In this document: positions 8,250-16,258 of the stretch, piece by piece
Numbering within the stretch: the first letter of the stretch is position 1
Layout: each line of letters opens with the position of its first letter
Assembly: GCA_910589165.1 (NCBI GenBank)
Contig: CAJUSP010000009.1
Span: 1 to 64,000, forward strand
Source of the DNA: an uncultured Adlercreutzia sp.
Lineage (GTDB): Bacteria > Actinomycetota > Coriobacteriia > Coriobacteriales > Eggerthellaceae
Direction of reading: 5' to 3'
DNA length: 64,000 nucleotides
The notes under the pieces: generated by a model
Told to the model about the DNA's origin: nothing
Seen by the model: the letters and a program-made list of their open reading frames with translations, nothing else
The model's database searches: none
Program-made: the position numbers and the translations under genes

Positions 8250-9269
8250 GTGGGTGCGGTGAAGGGATTCCTGGCGAACTACAGCGGCAACTTGCAGGCG
8301 GCGCTTGTGCTGTGGCCAGTGTTTTCCGCCATGCTGACCTTGCCTATTCTGGCCTACCTGTATCATCGCGACGGACGCCTGCGCTTCGGGTCGGTGGTGG
8401 CCACCTATCTGGCGGTGCTGTACGTGCTGGGCATTGGCTGCTTCACGCTGTGGCCCCTGCCCGACGGCGATGTGGGCCCGGGTATCACCTATGGCGTGCC
8501 GGCGAACTTCAACCCGCTGAACTTCATCGGCGATATTCAGAAGGACGGCCTGCGCGCCGTGTTCCAGCTGCTGTTCAACGTGGTGTTCTTCGTGCCGCTG
8601 GGCTTTATTGCCGGGCGCCTTCTGCGTATGCGGTTCTGGCCTACGGTGCTTGTTGCGCTGGGCACCTCGGTGCTCGTGGAAACGGCCCAGTACACCGGGC
8701 TGTTCGGCCTGTACGATTTCGCCTACCGCTGCTGCGATGTCGACGACGTTATCACCAATACGCTCGGCGGCGCGGTGGGATGGATGCTGGCGGCCGCCTT
8801 CACCATGGTTATGCCGCAGAAGATGGAGGCGGTGGATATCACCGAGCACCCCGGCTTCCTGCGCCGGTGCGTGGCGCTGTGGATCGACCTAACCATCATC
8901 CAGCTGGGAACGCTGCTGGTATGGCTTGTCATCAGCGGCGGCTGGCAGCTGGCAACGGGCGCGCTGCCCCAACTGCCCGGTCTCGACAGCCAGCAAACCA
9001 ACGAGTTGGCGGCAGGCGTCATAGCGGCGGTGCTGTTCCTTGTAGTGGAAGTGGTCGTGCCCTGGCGCCACGACGGCAGCACGCCCGGGGGCTCGTTCGT
9101 GCGCATGACCTGCGAGAGCCACCCGCGCACCACTGGCTACCGCATAGCGTTCTACGTCGCCCGCACCCTTACCCTGGCTGCGGCGCTGTACGTTCCCTTC
9201 GTCGCCGTGCCCTTCCTGCTCGTGTTCTACCTGATCGCTCGCCGCATGCCCTACGACTACGTACCGTGA
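8250..9269 (+). CDS. VanZ-RDD domain membrane protein
   Basis: This 339-residue membrane protein joins two domains. The first 190 residues form a VanZ-like domain: TM segments, NPLNFIGDI, the FVPLGF motif, VETAQYTGLF and a DVDDVITNTLGG segment. From about residue 200 an RDD-like domain follows (RRCVALWIDL ... DGSTPGGSFVRM). VanZ relatives confer teicoplanin tolerance in some Firmicutes, but most are of unknown function. No ATG fits well. I chose GTG 8250 because GAAAGGA lies 6 bp upstream and the hydrophobic region starts just after. The stop codon lies inside a family A repeat. Confidence 0.75.
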   Translation: MGAVKGFLANYSGNLQAALVLWPVFSAMLTLPILAYLYHRDGRLRFGSVVATYLAVLYVLGIGCFTLWPLPDGDVGPGITYGVPANFNPLNFIGDIQKDGLRAVFQLLFNVVFFVPLGFIAGRLLRMRFWPTVLVALGTSVLVETAQYTGLFGLYDFAYRCCDVDDVITNTLGGAVGWMLAAAFTMVMPQKMEAVDITEHPGFLRRCVALWIDLTIIQLGTLLVWLVISGGWQLATGALPQLPGLDSQQTNELAAGVIAAVLFLVVEVVVPWRHDGSTPGGSFVRMTCESHPRTTGYRIAFYVARTLTLAAALYVPFVAVPFLLVFYLIARRMPYDYVP

Positions 9270-9346
9270 GGCGCTGTCTCACGCTCGGCGCATTCGCGCA
9301 GAGAGATCGCCCGAAGATGAGACGCCCCTCCGGGGCACTGCCTCAC
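9266..9346. repeat. Family A repeat, paired form, spanning two convergent stop codons
   Basis: A shortened left unit (GTGAGGCGCTGTCTCAC, 9266-9282) and a full right unit (9319-9346, starting GAGACGCCCCTCC and ending GGGGCACTGCCTCAC) are arranged head-to-head. The right unit matches the right unit inside the uvrA-like gene at 27 of 28 positions. The element covers the stop codons of both the VanZ-RDD gene and the LuxR gene, so both reading frames end inside it. Confidence 0.65.
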
Positions 9347-10305
9347 AGCTCCTTCCAGAAATCCTGGATGAGGGCCTGGCGGTTCTCGCAGCCGGTTTTC
9401 TGCAGCAGGCGGTGCACGTACACCTTTACCGTGGAAGGCGCGATGGTCATTGCCGAGGCGATGTTCTGGTTGTCCTTGCCCTGCAGAATGAGGCGCAGCA
9501 CCTCGCGCTCGCGTTCGGTAAGGCCGTGGCGGTTGCCGTAAAGCGCCAGGTTGTCGCCGATGCGCGAGGCCCGCAGCTCGTCCTCGTCGGCCGGAGGCGC
9601 GGTGAAACGCAGCGCCAGCGAGCGGCCCGCATAGGCGATGGCCAGCAGCGAGCAGGCCAGCATGAGCACGTTCTCGGCATAGTTGCGCTCGGCGGAAATG
9701 ACGATGGGCCCCCACGCCCACTCATCTACCCGCAGCACGAGGAACATAAGGGCGTCCTCGGCAATCACGAGGGCGCACAGCGCGGCCACGACGATGAAGG
9801 CGACCCGGCCTCGCGCCAGGCGTGTCCGCTCGGCGCTGTCGTGGCAGGCCAGGTAGCGCACGAGGGCGTAGCCCAGAATCCACAGCACGTAGACCATGCG
9901 CAGCGAATAGAACCAGAAGCGGCCCTCGGGCGTGGTGGCCTCCATAAGCAGCGCCAGACTGACCAGCAAAAACAGCACGGGCGGCGCTCCCTTCACGAAG
10001 GTGCTGCGCTCGCCGATGAAGTTGCAGACCAGCAGCCAGAAGAACGTGAGACAGGCGTCGCCGATGGCGATGGTGGCCACGCTGCGCATGAGCAGGTAGG
10101 TCGGGTCGGTGGCGGTGCCCAGCACCACGGCGGCGATGCTGTCCTGCAGCATGAAAGCAACGTCGATGAAGTAGCACAGAAAGCCGCCGAAGGCGAGGAT
10201 CATCGCCCGCGACCGCGACGCCAGAAATGCCGAGAAGCAGGTGGCGGCGGCCAGCACCGCAGCCAGCATGACCAAGAGCGTGAAGTAGTACGTGGCGAAT
10301 TCCAA
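9343..10305 (-). CDS. Membrane-bound LuxR-type transcriptional regulator
   Basis: This 320-residue protein has about seven hydrophobic segments (residues 5-235) followed by a cytoplasmic LuxR helix-turn-helix (about 257-315: LTEREREVLRLILQGKDNQN ... STVKVYVHRLLQKTGCENRQ). This TM-plus-HTH layout is common in Eggerthellaceae, where such regulators often sit next to reductase genes and may sense the substrate at the membrane. The nearest candidate target is the divergent amino acid permease at 10719. The 413-bp gap between them holds an inverted repeat (ACCTGCGA 10406-10413, TCGCAGGT 10445-10452) that could be its operator. Confidence 0.82.
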   Translation of the reverse strand: MEFATYYFTLLVMLAAVLAAATCFSAFLASRSRAMILAFGGFLCYFIDVAFMLQDSIAAVVLGTATDPTYLLMRSVATIAIGDACLTFFWLLVCNFIGERSTFVKGAPPVLFLLVSLALLMEATTPEGRFWFYSLRMVYVLWILGYALVRYLACHDSAERTRLARGRVAFIVVAALCALVIAEDALMFLVLRVDEWAWGPIVISAERNYAENVLMLACSLLAIAYAGRSLALRFTAPPADEDELRASRIGDNLALYGNRHGLTEREREVLRLILQGKDNQNIASAMTIAPSTVKVYVHRLLQKTGCENRQALIQDFWKEL

Positions 10306-10718
10306 GGGTACCAGCTTTCGTCTCGGGGGAGGCGGCTCTGGCGCGGTTGCCCGCAGGGCGCCGCGCCGACTCTTGCAGGGTCTAAGTTTACGCTACCTCC
10401 GGCGCACCTGCGATGAAAAAAATGACCAGGTTTGTCGTCTAGCTTCGCAGGTCACGCCGATGACGTGCGGTTTAACGGAGATATATACGGCTATACCCTG
10501 AGTTTACGACTCATTGTTTACTTCCGATACACCTCTCTGTCGGCTGGGCGGAGCGGCCACTCTTCGCCATAGTGTGTCTTGCGGAGGCTGCGCGCTTCTG
10601 CTTTCAGGTCCGTTATGGGAGAGGACCGCACAACGAGGCCGCGACTGCCATGGGCGGCCTCCTTTGGGGAAGACGGGTGCTGCGGCGCCCGTGAGCATAG
10701 GCAAGAGAAGGGAATCTC
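10306..10718. promoter_or_regulatory. Divergent regulatory region and possible structured leader of the permease gene
   Basis: This 413-bp region contains no gene. An inverted repeat ACCTGCGA / TCGCAGGT lies at 10406-10413 and 10445-10452, with centres 39 bp apart. An AT-richer stretch (GATATATACGGCTATACC) follows around 10480-10497 and may hold promoter elements. The last 150 bp can form several hairpins: GAGGCCGC pairing with GCGGCCTC around 10637-10663, and ACGGGTGC pairing with GCGCCCGT around 10674-10693. I do not match this to a known riboswitch. Confidence 0.35.
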
Positions 10719-12164
10719 ATGGAAGAGAAGGAAACGGGAAAGAAGGGCATCGGGTTCATCGGCCTTATCGGCATGGTGGTCAGCTCGTGCATCGGCACCG
10801 GCGTGTTCGCCATCACCGGCCAGCTGGCCAACGTGGCCTCGCCTGGCGCGGTGCTTATCGGCTGGCTCATCGTGGGCATCGGCTTTCTGGCGCTGGCGTT
10901 CTCGCTGAACAACCTCACCGAGAAGCGCAGCGACCTGCACGGCATTTTCTCCTACGCCGATGCCGGCTGGGGGCCGCTCGCCGGCTTCATCTCCGGCTGG
11001 GGCTACTGGCTGTCGGCGTGGCTCGGCAACGTGGCCTTCGCCACGATGATGATGTCCACGGTAGGGTATTTCTTCCCGGCGTTTCTGCCGGGCAACACCA
11101 TCCCGTGCATCATCATCGCGTCACTGGTCATGTGGGGCATCACGCTGCTTGTCATCCGCGGCGTGGAAAGCGCGGCGTTCCTGAACGCCATCGTCATGGT
11201 GTGCAAGGTGGCCGCCATCGCTGTCACCCTCGTGTTCGGCATTTTCCTGTTCAACGCCGGTATTCTGACCGCTGACTTCTGGGGTAACGTGTACAACAAC
11301 GCAGTGGCAGCTGGCGAGTACGGCCCCGACGCCGTAGGCATTGGCGATGTGGGCACGCAGATCTTCAACTGCATGATCATCATGATGTGGTGCTTCGTGG
11401 GCATCGAGGGCGCGTCCGTCGTGTCGGCCCGCGCCGCCCGCAAGTCCGACGTCGGCAAGGCCACGCTCATCGGCTTCATCTGCCTGATGGCCATTTACAT
11501 CGGCGCCTCGGTGCTGCCCTTCGGCTACATGCCCTACACCGAAATCGCCGCACTCGACTACCCGGCGCTGCTCTACGTGTTCGAGTCCATGGCTCCCGGT
11601 TGGGGCGGCCCGTTCATCTCCATCGCCATCATCATCTCCATCCTGGGATCGTGGCTGTCCTTCACCATCCTGCCGGCGGAAACCACGTCTGAGATGGCCG
11701 ACTACAAGCTGCTGCCCGCTTCCTGGGGCAAGCTGAACGAGAAGGGCGCCCCGCAGTTCTCGCTCATCATCGTGGGTGCCTGCATCCAGGTGTTCCTCGT
11801 GATCCTGCTGTTCTCGGCCGACGCCTACGACTTCGCGTTCTCCATGTGCACCGTGGCCATCGTGATCACCTGGGCCTTCGCCGCCGCCTACCAGGCGAAG
11901 TGGGGCCTGCAGAACAAGAACGTCGTGCAGGCGGCCATCGGTTTCGTGGCTGTGGCGTTCCAGGTCATCGGCGTGCTGTTCAACGGCTGGTCGTTCTTGC
12001 TGCTCACCTGCGTGGGCTACATTCCCGGCTTCTTCATCTACGTGAAGGCGCGCAAGGACTACGGCCACGCTGTGACCACGGGCGAGAAGGTGTGCATGGG
12101 GGTCATCTGCGCCCTGGGTGTGCTGTCCCTCGTTCTCCTGGGCATGGGCGTTATCGGAATCTAG
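10719..12164 (+). CDS. APC-superfamily amino acid permease (basic amino acid / polyamine antiporter type)
   Basis: This 481-residue protein has about 12 TM segments. The TM1 substrate-binding loop SSCIGTGVFAITG matches the APC consensus, and a segment near residue 230 (CFVGIEGASVVSARAARKSDVGKATLIG) matches the conserved TM6-TM7 region of the ArcD/YdgI/CadB group. These exchange an amino acid for its metabolic product. The PLP aminotransferase 170 bp downstream suggests that the imported amino acid is transaminated. The ATG has AGAAGGGA upstream. Confidence 0.82.
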   Translation: MEEKETGKKGIGFIGLIGMVVSSCIGTGVFAITGQLANVASPGAVLIGWLIVGIGFLALAFSLNNLTEKRSDLHGIFSYADAGWGPLAGFISGWGYWLSAWLGNVAFATMMMSTVGYFFPAFLPGNTIPCIIIASLVMWGITLLVIRGVESAAFLNAIVMVCKVAAIAVTLVFGIFLFNAGILTADFWGNVYNNAVAAGEYGPDAVGIGDVGTQIFNCMIIMMWCFVGIEGASVVSARAARKSDVGKATLIGFICLMAIYIGASVLPFGYMPYTEIAALDYPALLYVFESMAPGWGGPFISIAIIISILGSWLSFTILPAETTSEMADYKLLPASWGKLNEKGAPQFSLIIVGACIQVFLVILLFSADAYDFAFSMCTVAIVITWAFAAAYQAKWGLQNKNVVQAAIGFVAVAFQVIGVLFNGWSFLLLTCVGYIPGFFIYVKARKDYGHAVTTGEKVCMGVICALGVLSLVLLGMGVIGI

Positions 12165-12183
12165 TCCGGACTCCTCGCCCGTC

Positions 12184-12292
12184 GGAGCCAGCGGGTATTC
12201 CGATTCGCTCAGACAGTCCTCGCTTGGTGGAAATGTCCACTGGACATTTCGGCTCGTGCGGAACTCGCTCGGTTGGAACACCCGCTGTCTCC
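12184..12292. repeat. 109-bp imperfect palindrome between permease and aminotransferase genes
   Basis: Outer arms at 12184-12201 and 12275-12292 match at 16 of 18 positions when inverted (core CAGCGGGT / ACCCGCTG). Inner arms GAAATGTCCA (12230-12239) and TGGACATTTC (12241-12250) are perfect complements around a single base. The whole element could fold as a long hairpin in the intercistronic RNA, or its centre could be an operator. It resembles no other repeat in the window. Confidence 0.55.
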
Positions 12293-12334
12293 TCTGCAAC
12301 GCAAGCTTGTTGAAAGAGATCAAGGAGCGCATGA

Positions 12335-13456
12335 ATGGACATTAAGACTATTGGCGTTGAGGATTGGCTCAACGTTTGGGAGAAGTCGGCTACCTACGAC
12401 ATTGCGCAGTCGACGATTGCCTCGCTGACCATGGGCGAGATTCTGGAGCTGGACGGCCAGGCGGGCGCCACGTTCTACGAGCGCTTGAACGGCGAGAAGA
12501 TGAACTACGGGTGGATCGAGGGCTCGCCGGAGTTCAAGGCCGAGGTGGCGAAGCTGTACCGCAGCGACATCGACCCCGACTGCATTCTGCAGACCAACGG
12601 CACCACGGGCGCGAACCTCATGGCGCTCATGCAGTTGGTGGAGCCGGGCGACCATGTGATTGCTGAATACCCCACGTACGACCCGCTCTACGAGATTCCC
12701 GCCACGCTGGGCGCCGAGGTGGAGTACTGGCACCTGCGCGAGGAGAACGCGTGGCAGCCGAGCATCGACGAGCTGCGTGCGCTGGTACGCCCCGATACGA
12801 AGCTCATCTGCATCAACAACGCCTCGAACCCGCTGGGCACGGTGCTTTCCAAGGAAACCCTCGAGCAGATTGCCGAGATTGCCCGCGAAGTGGGCGCCTA
12901 CGTGCTCTCCGACGAGGTGTACCTGCCGCTGGAGAACACGGAGAACTTCTGGTCTATGATCGACCTGTACGAGAAGGCGGTCGTGACCAATTCCGTGTCG
13001 AAGACCTACTCGGTGCCCGGCGCGCGCATCGGCTGGTCGGTGTCCAGCAAGGAGCTGGCCGACAAGTTCCGCGTGTACCGCGACTACACCATGATCTGCT
13101 GCGGCGAGTTCAACGACGCCCTGGCCACCTATGTGCTGGCCAACCGCGAAGCCATCCTCAAGCGCAATCGCGCCATTATCGAGCGCAACCGCGCCATCGT
13201 GCAGGAGTGGATCGACGGCGAGCCCCGCGTGCGCTGGCAGGCGCCGAAGGGCGTGTCGGTGGCCTACATCCAGTGGGACATTCCCATGGATGACGAGGAG
13301 TTCTGCATCAAGCTGCTGAAGGAAGAGGGCGTGCTGCTGGTGCCGGGCAGCCGCTTCAACCTGCCCGGCGGCGCGCGCCTAGGCTACTGCGCCCCCGAGG
13401 CCACCCTGCGCGAAGGCCTTGCCCGCCTGAGCAAAGCACTTCGCCAGTTCGACTAA
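12335..13456 (+). CDS. PLP-dependent aminotransferase, class I/II (fold type I)
   Basis: This 373-residue protein shows the order of fold type I motifs: a PYD-like YPTYDPLYE stretch near 112, NNASNPLG near 161, SDEVY near 192, and the Schiff-base lysine at K223 in SVSKTYSVPGARIGW. A conserved arginine lies in the C-terminal RLGY segment. It resembles aminotransferases of the aspartate and capreomycidine-synthase-like branch. The amino acid acted on is not evident. Its position after an APC permease suggests a shared substrate. The start has AAGGAG about 10 bp upstream. Confidence 0.82.
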   Translation: MDIKTIGVEDWLNVWEKSATYDIAQSTIASLTMGEILELDGQAGATFYERLNGEKMNYGWIEGSPEFKAEVAKLYRSDIDPDCILQTNGTTGANLMALMQLVEPGDHVIAEYPTYDPLYEIPATLGAEVEYWHLREENAWQPSIDELRALVRPDTKLICINNASNPLGTVLSKETLEQIAEIAREVGAYVLSDEVYLPLENTENFWSMIDLYEKAVVTNSVSKTYSVPGARIGWSVSSKELADKFRVYRDYTMICCGEFNDALATYVLANREAILKRNRAIIERNRAIVQEWIDGEPRVRWQAPKGVSVAYIQWDIPMDDEEFCIKLLKEEGVLLVPGSRFNLPGGARLGYCAPEATLREGLARLSKALRQFD

Positions 13457-13474
13457 CCTGTCCGCCCTCCCGCG

Positions 13475-13849
13475 CTACTTCTTCGGCATATGCTCGCGGA
13501 GCCATTGGGCGAGGACGACGGCTTGGTTCTCTTTCTCGTCCTTGGCTCCGTAGAGCAGGGTGACGCGCGGGTAGTGGGCCAGCGTGGGCTCGGTCAGCTT
13601 CTCGGCGAAGGCGGCGGCTTCGGGGTTGGCGTTCAGCTCGGCGGTGTACTGCGCGACGAAGGCGTCCCAATGCGCCGGGTTGTGGCCGAAGGCCTTGCGC
13701 ACGGCGGTTGAGGGGGCCAGGAACTTCGCCCACTCGTCGTAATGCACGCGGGCCTTGGTAAGGCCGCGCGGCCACAGGCGGTCTACCAGCACGCGGTAGC
13801 CGTCGCTTTGCTCATAGGGTTCATAGACCCGCTTCGTGACAATTTCCAT
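13475..13849 (-). CDS. DUF488 family protein (YeaO-like)
   Basis: This small 124-residue protein has the family hallmark RVLVDRLWPRG near residues 19-29, with KAFGHNP and DEKENQAVVL segments further on. DUF488 proteins are widespread and of unknown biochemical role. ATG 13849 is preceded by a strong GGAGG. It converges with the aminotransferase across only 18 bp. Confidence 0.85.
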   Translation of the reverse strand: MEIVTKRVYEPYEQSDGYRVLVDRLWPRGLTKARVHYDEWAKFLAPSTAVRKAFGHNPAHWDAFVAQYTAELNANPEAAAFAEKLTEPTLAHYPRVTLLYGAKDEKENQAVVLAQWLREHMPKK

Positions 13850-14025
13850 GGAAGGCCTCCTTCGGTTCGCGCCTATTGTCAGGCAGCTGTGTCGCGCCGA
13901 ACCCAAGAGAAGCCCCTCGTAAACAAATCGCCCCCGCCTCGTAACGAGCCAGGGGCGATTTTCGCGTCGGTGTTTGTGCGCTGCGGCATACAGTGCGTTT
14001 GAACGAGCCGGTTCCCGAGCGCCTC

Positions 14026-14107
14026 GTAGGGCAAGGGCCATGCCCTTGCCGCCGAATCCGCCTCAACCCGCCCGACAAAAACGGAAGGGGCATGGCCCCT
14101 TCCCTAC
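14026..14107. repeat. 82-bp GTAGGG-ended palindromic element (family B), copy 1
   Basis: The element starts GTAGGGCAAGGGCCATGCCC and ends GGCATGGCCCCTTCCCTAC. Each end forms its own hairpin around a CCATG or CATGG centre, and the ends are inverted copies of one another in outline. It lies in the gap upstream of the DUF488 gene and downstream of the alcohol dehydrogenase. Read in reverse complement it aligns end-to-end with the 83-bp element at 16144-16226, including 26 identical bases at one end. Confidence 0.7.
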
Positions 14108-14125
14108 GGTGTTCGTTCGCGAGCG

Positions 14126-15298
14126 CTACAGTGCCAGCTTGTAGATTTCTGCGGCGTCTTCCAGGGTCAGCTTCTTGAAGCTGCCGAAGGGGACGCCCTT
14201 GTTCTGGGCCAGCGTCGGCAGCATCTTCGGGATGTCCTCCTCTTCCACGCCCAGCTCGGCCAGGGTGGTGGGCATGCCGAGGCTCGCGAAGAATGAGCGC
14301 GTCTCGTCGATGGCCGAGAGCGCATCGGCTACTACGTCGCCGGTGGGCGTGAGGCCGAACACTGCCTGGCCGTAGAAGGCGAAGCGAGCCGGGTTCTCCG
14401 CGTACACATATTCCATCCAAGCGGGGAACATGACCGCCAGGCCCGCGCCGTGGGTGATGGCCGGGTCGAGCGCCGATAGCTCGTGCTCGAGCCCGTGGGT
14501 GGCCCAATCCTCGTGACGGCCCACGCCGGCCAGGCCCTGGTGGCACAGCATGCCAGCCCACATGATGTTCGCGCGGGCGTCGTAGTTGTCAGGGTCGGCC
14601 AGCACGCGCGGCGCCTCGGCGCGAATGGTGTTCATGAGCGACAGGTTCAGGTTGTCGGTCACGGGCACGGCGCCCACGTCGTCGAAGAAGCGCTCCAGCA
14701 GGTGGCAGTACATGTCCGTGAGGCCCGCCGCCGTCTGGAAGGGCGGCAGGGTGAAGGTGAGCTCGGGGTTCATGAAGGCGAACTTCGGGCGCTGGGCGTT
14801 GTTGGCGTAACCGGTCTTGCGCCCCAGCTCGTCGTTGGACACCACGGTGTTCTTCGATGCCTCGGAACCCGCCGCTGGAATGGTAAGCACCACGGCGATG
14901 GGCAGCACGTCGTGGTCGAGGGCCTTCGTCTCGAACAGCTCCCACACGTCGCATTCCACGCAGGCACCGTTGGCGATGGCCTTGGCGGAATCGATGACGG
15001 AGCCCCCGCCCACGGCCAGAATCCAGTCAACGCCGGCCTCCTTGCACAGCTTCACCCCTTCGCGCACGAGCGTGATCTCGGGGTTCGGGCGCACGCCGCC
15101 TAGCTCCAGATGCTCGATGCCCGCCGCGTCCAGCGAGTCGCACACGCGGTCGATGAGTCCCGACTTGCGGGCGCTCTCGCCGCCGAAGTGCACGAGCACG
15201 CGCTGAGCGCCGGCAGCGGCCAGCTTCGCGCCGACCTCGGTTTCAACGCCGCGACCGAACACGAAGTGAGTGGGCGAGACGAATTCGAAATTCTCCAT
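14126..15298 (-). CDS. Iron-containing alcohol dehydrogenase (butanol dehydrogenase-like)
   Basis: This 390-residue group III alcohol dehydrogenase would reduce aldehydes or ketones with NAD(P)H. The nucleotide-binding region has GGGSVIDSAKAIANG near residue 95. Metal-ligand regions are visible as DMYCHLLERFF (about 200) and the GLEHELSALDPAITHGAGLAV stretch (about 250-275) with several conserved histidines. The length matches the YqhD/BdhA group. ATG 15298 has AAAGGA at good spacing, although the frame is open well upstream. It is divergent from the flavodoxin-fold reductase gene at 15416. Confidence 0.87.
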   Translation of the reverse strand: MENFEFVSPTHFVFGRGVETEVGAKLAAAGAQRVLVHFGGESARKSGLIDRVCDSLDAAGIEHLELGGVRPNPEITLVREGVKLCKEAGVDWILAVGGGSVIDSAKAIANGACVECDVWELFETKALDHDVLPIAVVLTIPAAGSEASKNTVVSNDELGRKTGYANNAQRPKFAFMNPELTFTLPPFQTAAGLTDMYCHLLERFFDDVGAVPVTDNLNLSLMNTIRAEAPRVLADPDNYDARANIMWAGMLCHQGLAGVGRHEDWATHGLEHELSALDPAITHGAGLAVMFPAWMEYVYAENPARFAFYGQAVFGLTPTGDVVADALSAIDETRSFFASLGMPTTLAELGVEEEDIPKMLPTLAQNKGVPFGSFKKLTLEDAAEIYKLAL

Positions 15299-15415
15299 GG
15301 GAATCCTTTCCTCCGGCAACGGCGCCGGCCGCCAACCCGCAGCCCCACGCGCCATCTGCTGCGCCCAGTATAGCGCGAAAGCGTAGAATGGAAGCGACCA
15401 AGAGAAAGGGGAGTC

Positions 15416-15985
15416 ATGACGGTTCTGTTTGTTAATGCGTGCCTGCGCGGCGACGAGTCGCGGACGCTTGCGCTGTGCCGCGAGTATCTGGAAGGTATGG
15501 AAGACGTCAAGGAAGTAAACCTGGCCGAGCTGAAGCTGGAGCCTTACTACGCGGGCCCGGTGGCGTTCCGCGCGCAGCTGGAGGCCAACGGCAACTTCAG
15601 CGACGGGTTGTTCGATTTGGCGAAGGACTTCGCCGAGGCCGACGAGATCGTCATCGGCACACCCTACTGGGATCTGTCGTTCCCGGCGGCGCTGAAGGTG
15701 TACGTCGAGCACGTGTGCGCCATGGGCATCACCTTCCATTACACCGAGCAAGGGGCGTGCGAGGGCCTGTGCAAGGCCGGGCGCCTCACCTACCTCACCA
15801 CCTGCGGCGGCCGCGTGGAAGGCATGAACTTCGGCTACGAGTACTTCTGCGGCATCGCGAAGATGTTCGGCATCCCCGAGACCCGCTTCGTGGCCGCCGA
15901 GAACCTGGATGTGGTAGGCAACGACAACGAAGCCAGCATGGCCGCCGCCCGCCAGCAAATAGCCAAGCTCCGCGCCGAGGGGTAG
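15416..15985 (+). CDS. NAD(P)H-dependent oxidoreductase, flavodoxin fold
   Basis: This 189-residue protein has the flavodoxin-like layout of the AzoR/NQO group: an N-terminal phosphate-binding loop region (VNACLRGDESRTLAL), the GTPYWDLSFPAALKVYVEHV segment near residue 80 that binds FMN, and YLTTCGG near 125. It probably uses FMN to reduce quinones, azo compounds or nitro compounds, but the substrate cannot be told from sequence. AAAGGGGAG lies upstream of the start. It is divergent from the alcohol dehydrogenase and followed by an unusual tandem repeat array. Confidence 0.8.
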   Translation: MTVLFVNACLRGDESRTLALCREYLEGMEDVKEVNLAELKLEPYYAGPVAFRAQLEANGNFSDGLFDLAKDFAEADEIVIGTPYWDLSFPAALKVYVEHVCAMGITFHYTEQGACEGLCKAGRLTYLTTCGGRVEGMNFGYEYFCGIAKMFGIPETRFVAAENLDVVGNDNEASMAAARQQIAKLRAEG

Positions 15986-16003
15986 AAGAAATCTCTAGAA
16001 AGT

Positions 16004-16115
16004 GAAATAAGGGTAGCCGCAATGGCAGCCTTATTTCAGAAAGTGGCTTGAAACAGAAATAAGGGTGGTTTGGTTTGGCTACTTATTTCATAAATAGGCT
16101 TGAAAGTGAAATAAG
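16004..16115. repeat. Tandem 52-bp repeat with inverted half-sites every 26 bp
   Basis: The octamer GAAATAAG occurs at 16004, 16056 and 16108, and its complement CTTATTTC at 16030 and 16082. Successive start points are all exactly 26 bp apart and alternate in orientation. The two full 52-bp units also share a GGCTTGAAA segment. The stretch is much richer in A and T than its surroundings. It lies in the 273-bp gap between the flavodoxin-fold reductase and the end of the uvrA-like gene, just before a family B repeat. Confidence 0.75.
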
Positions 16116-16143
16116 CTAGCATTGTCGAATGCCGTGTCGATTC

Positions 16144-16226
16144 GTAGGGAAGGGGCCATGCCCCTTCCGCTTTTGTCGCGCGGGTCGGTTCGGGCCCCGG
16201 CGGCAAGGGCAGAGCCCTCGCCCTAC
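16144..16226. repeat. 83-bp GTAGGG-ended palindromic element (family B), copy 2
   Basis: It starts GTAGGGAAGGGGCCATGCCC and ends GAGCCCTCGCCCTAC. Its sequence is the reverse complement of copy 1 (14026-14107) with scattered differences in the centre. Ends and length are conserved, as expected for a non-autonomous mobile element or REP-type doublet. No target-site duplication is obvious. Confidence 0.7.
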
Positions 16227-16258
16227 GGAGCGTTTGACACGACCGTTGGCCCGTGGGT

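Noticed and set aside
16004..16115. Tandem repeat as a CRISPR array
   Set aside because: CRISPR needs identical repeats with unique spacers of similar length. Here the full 52-bp unit repeats, the internal halves are inverted, and there are no cas genes nearby.
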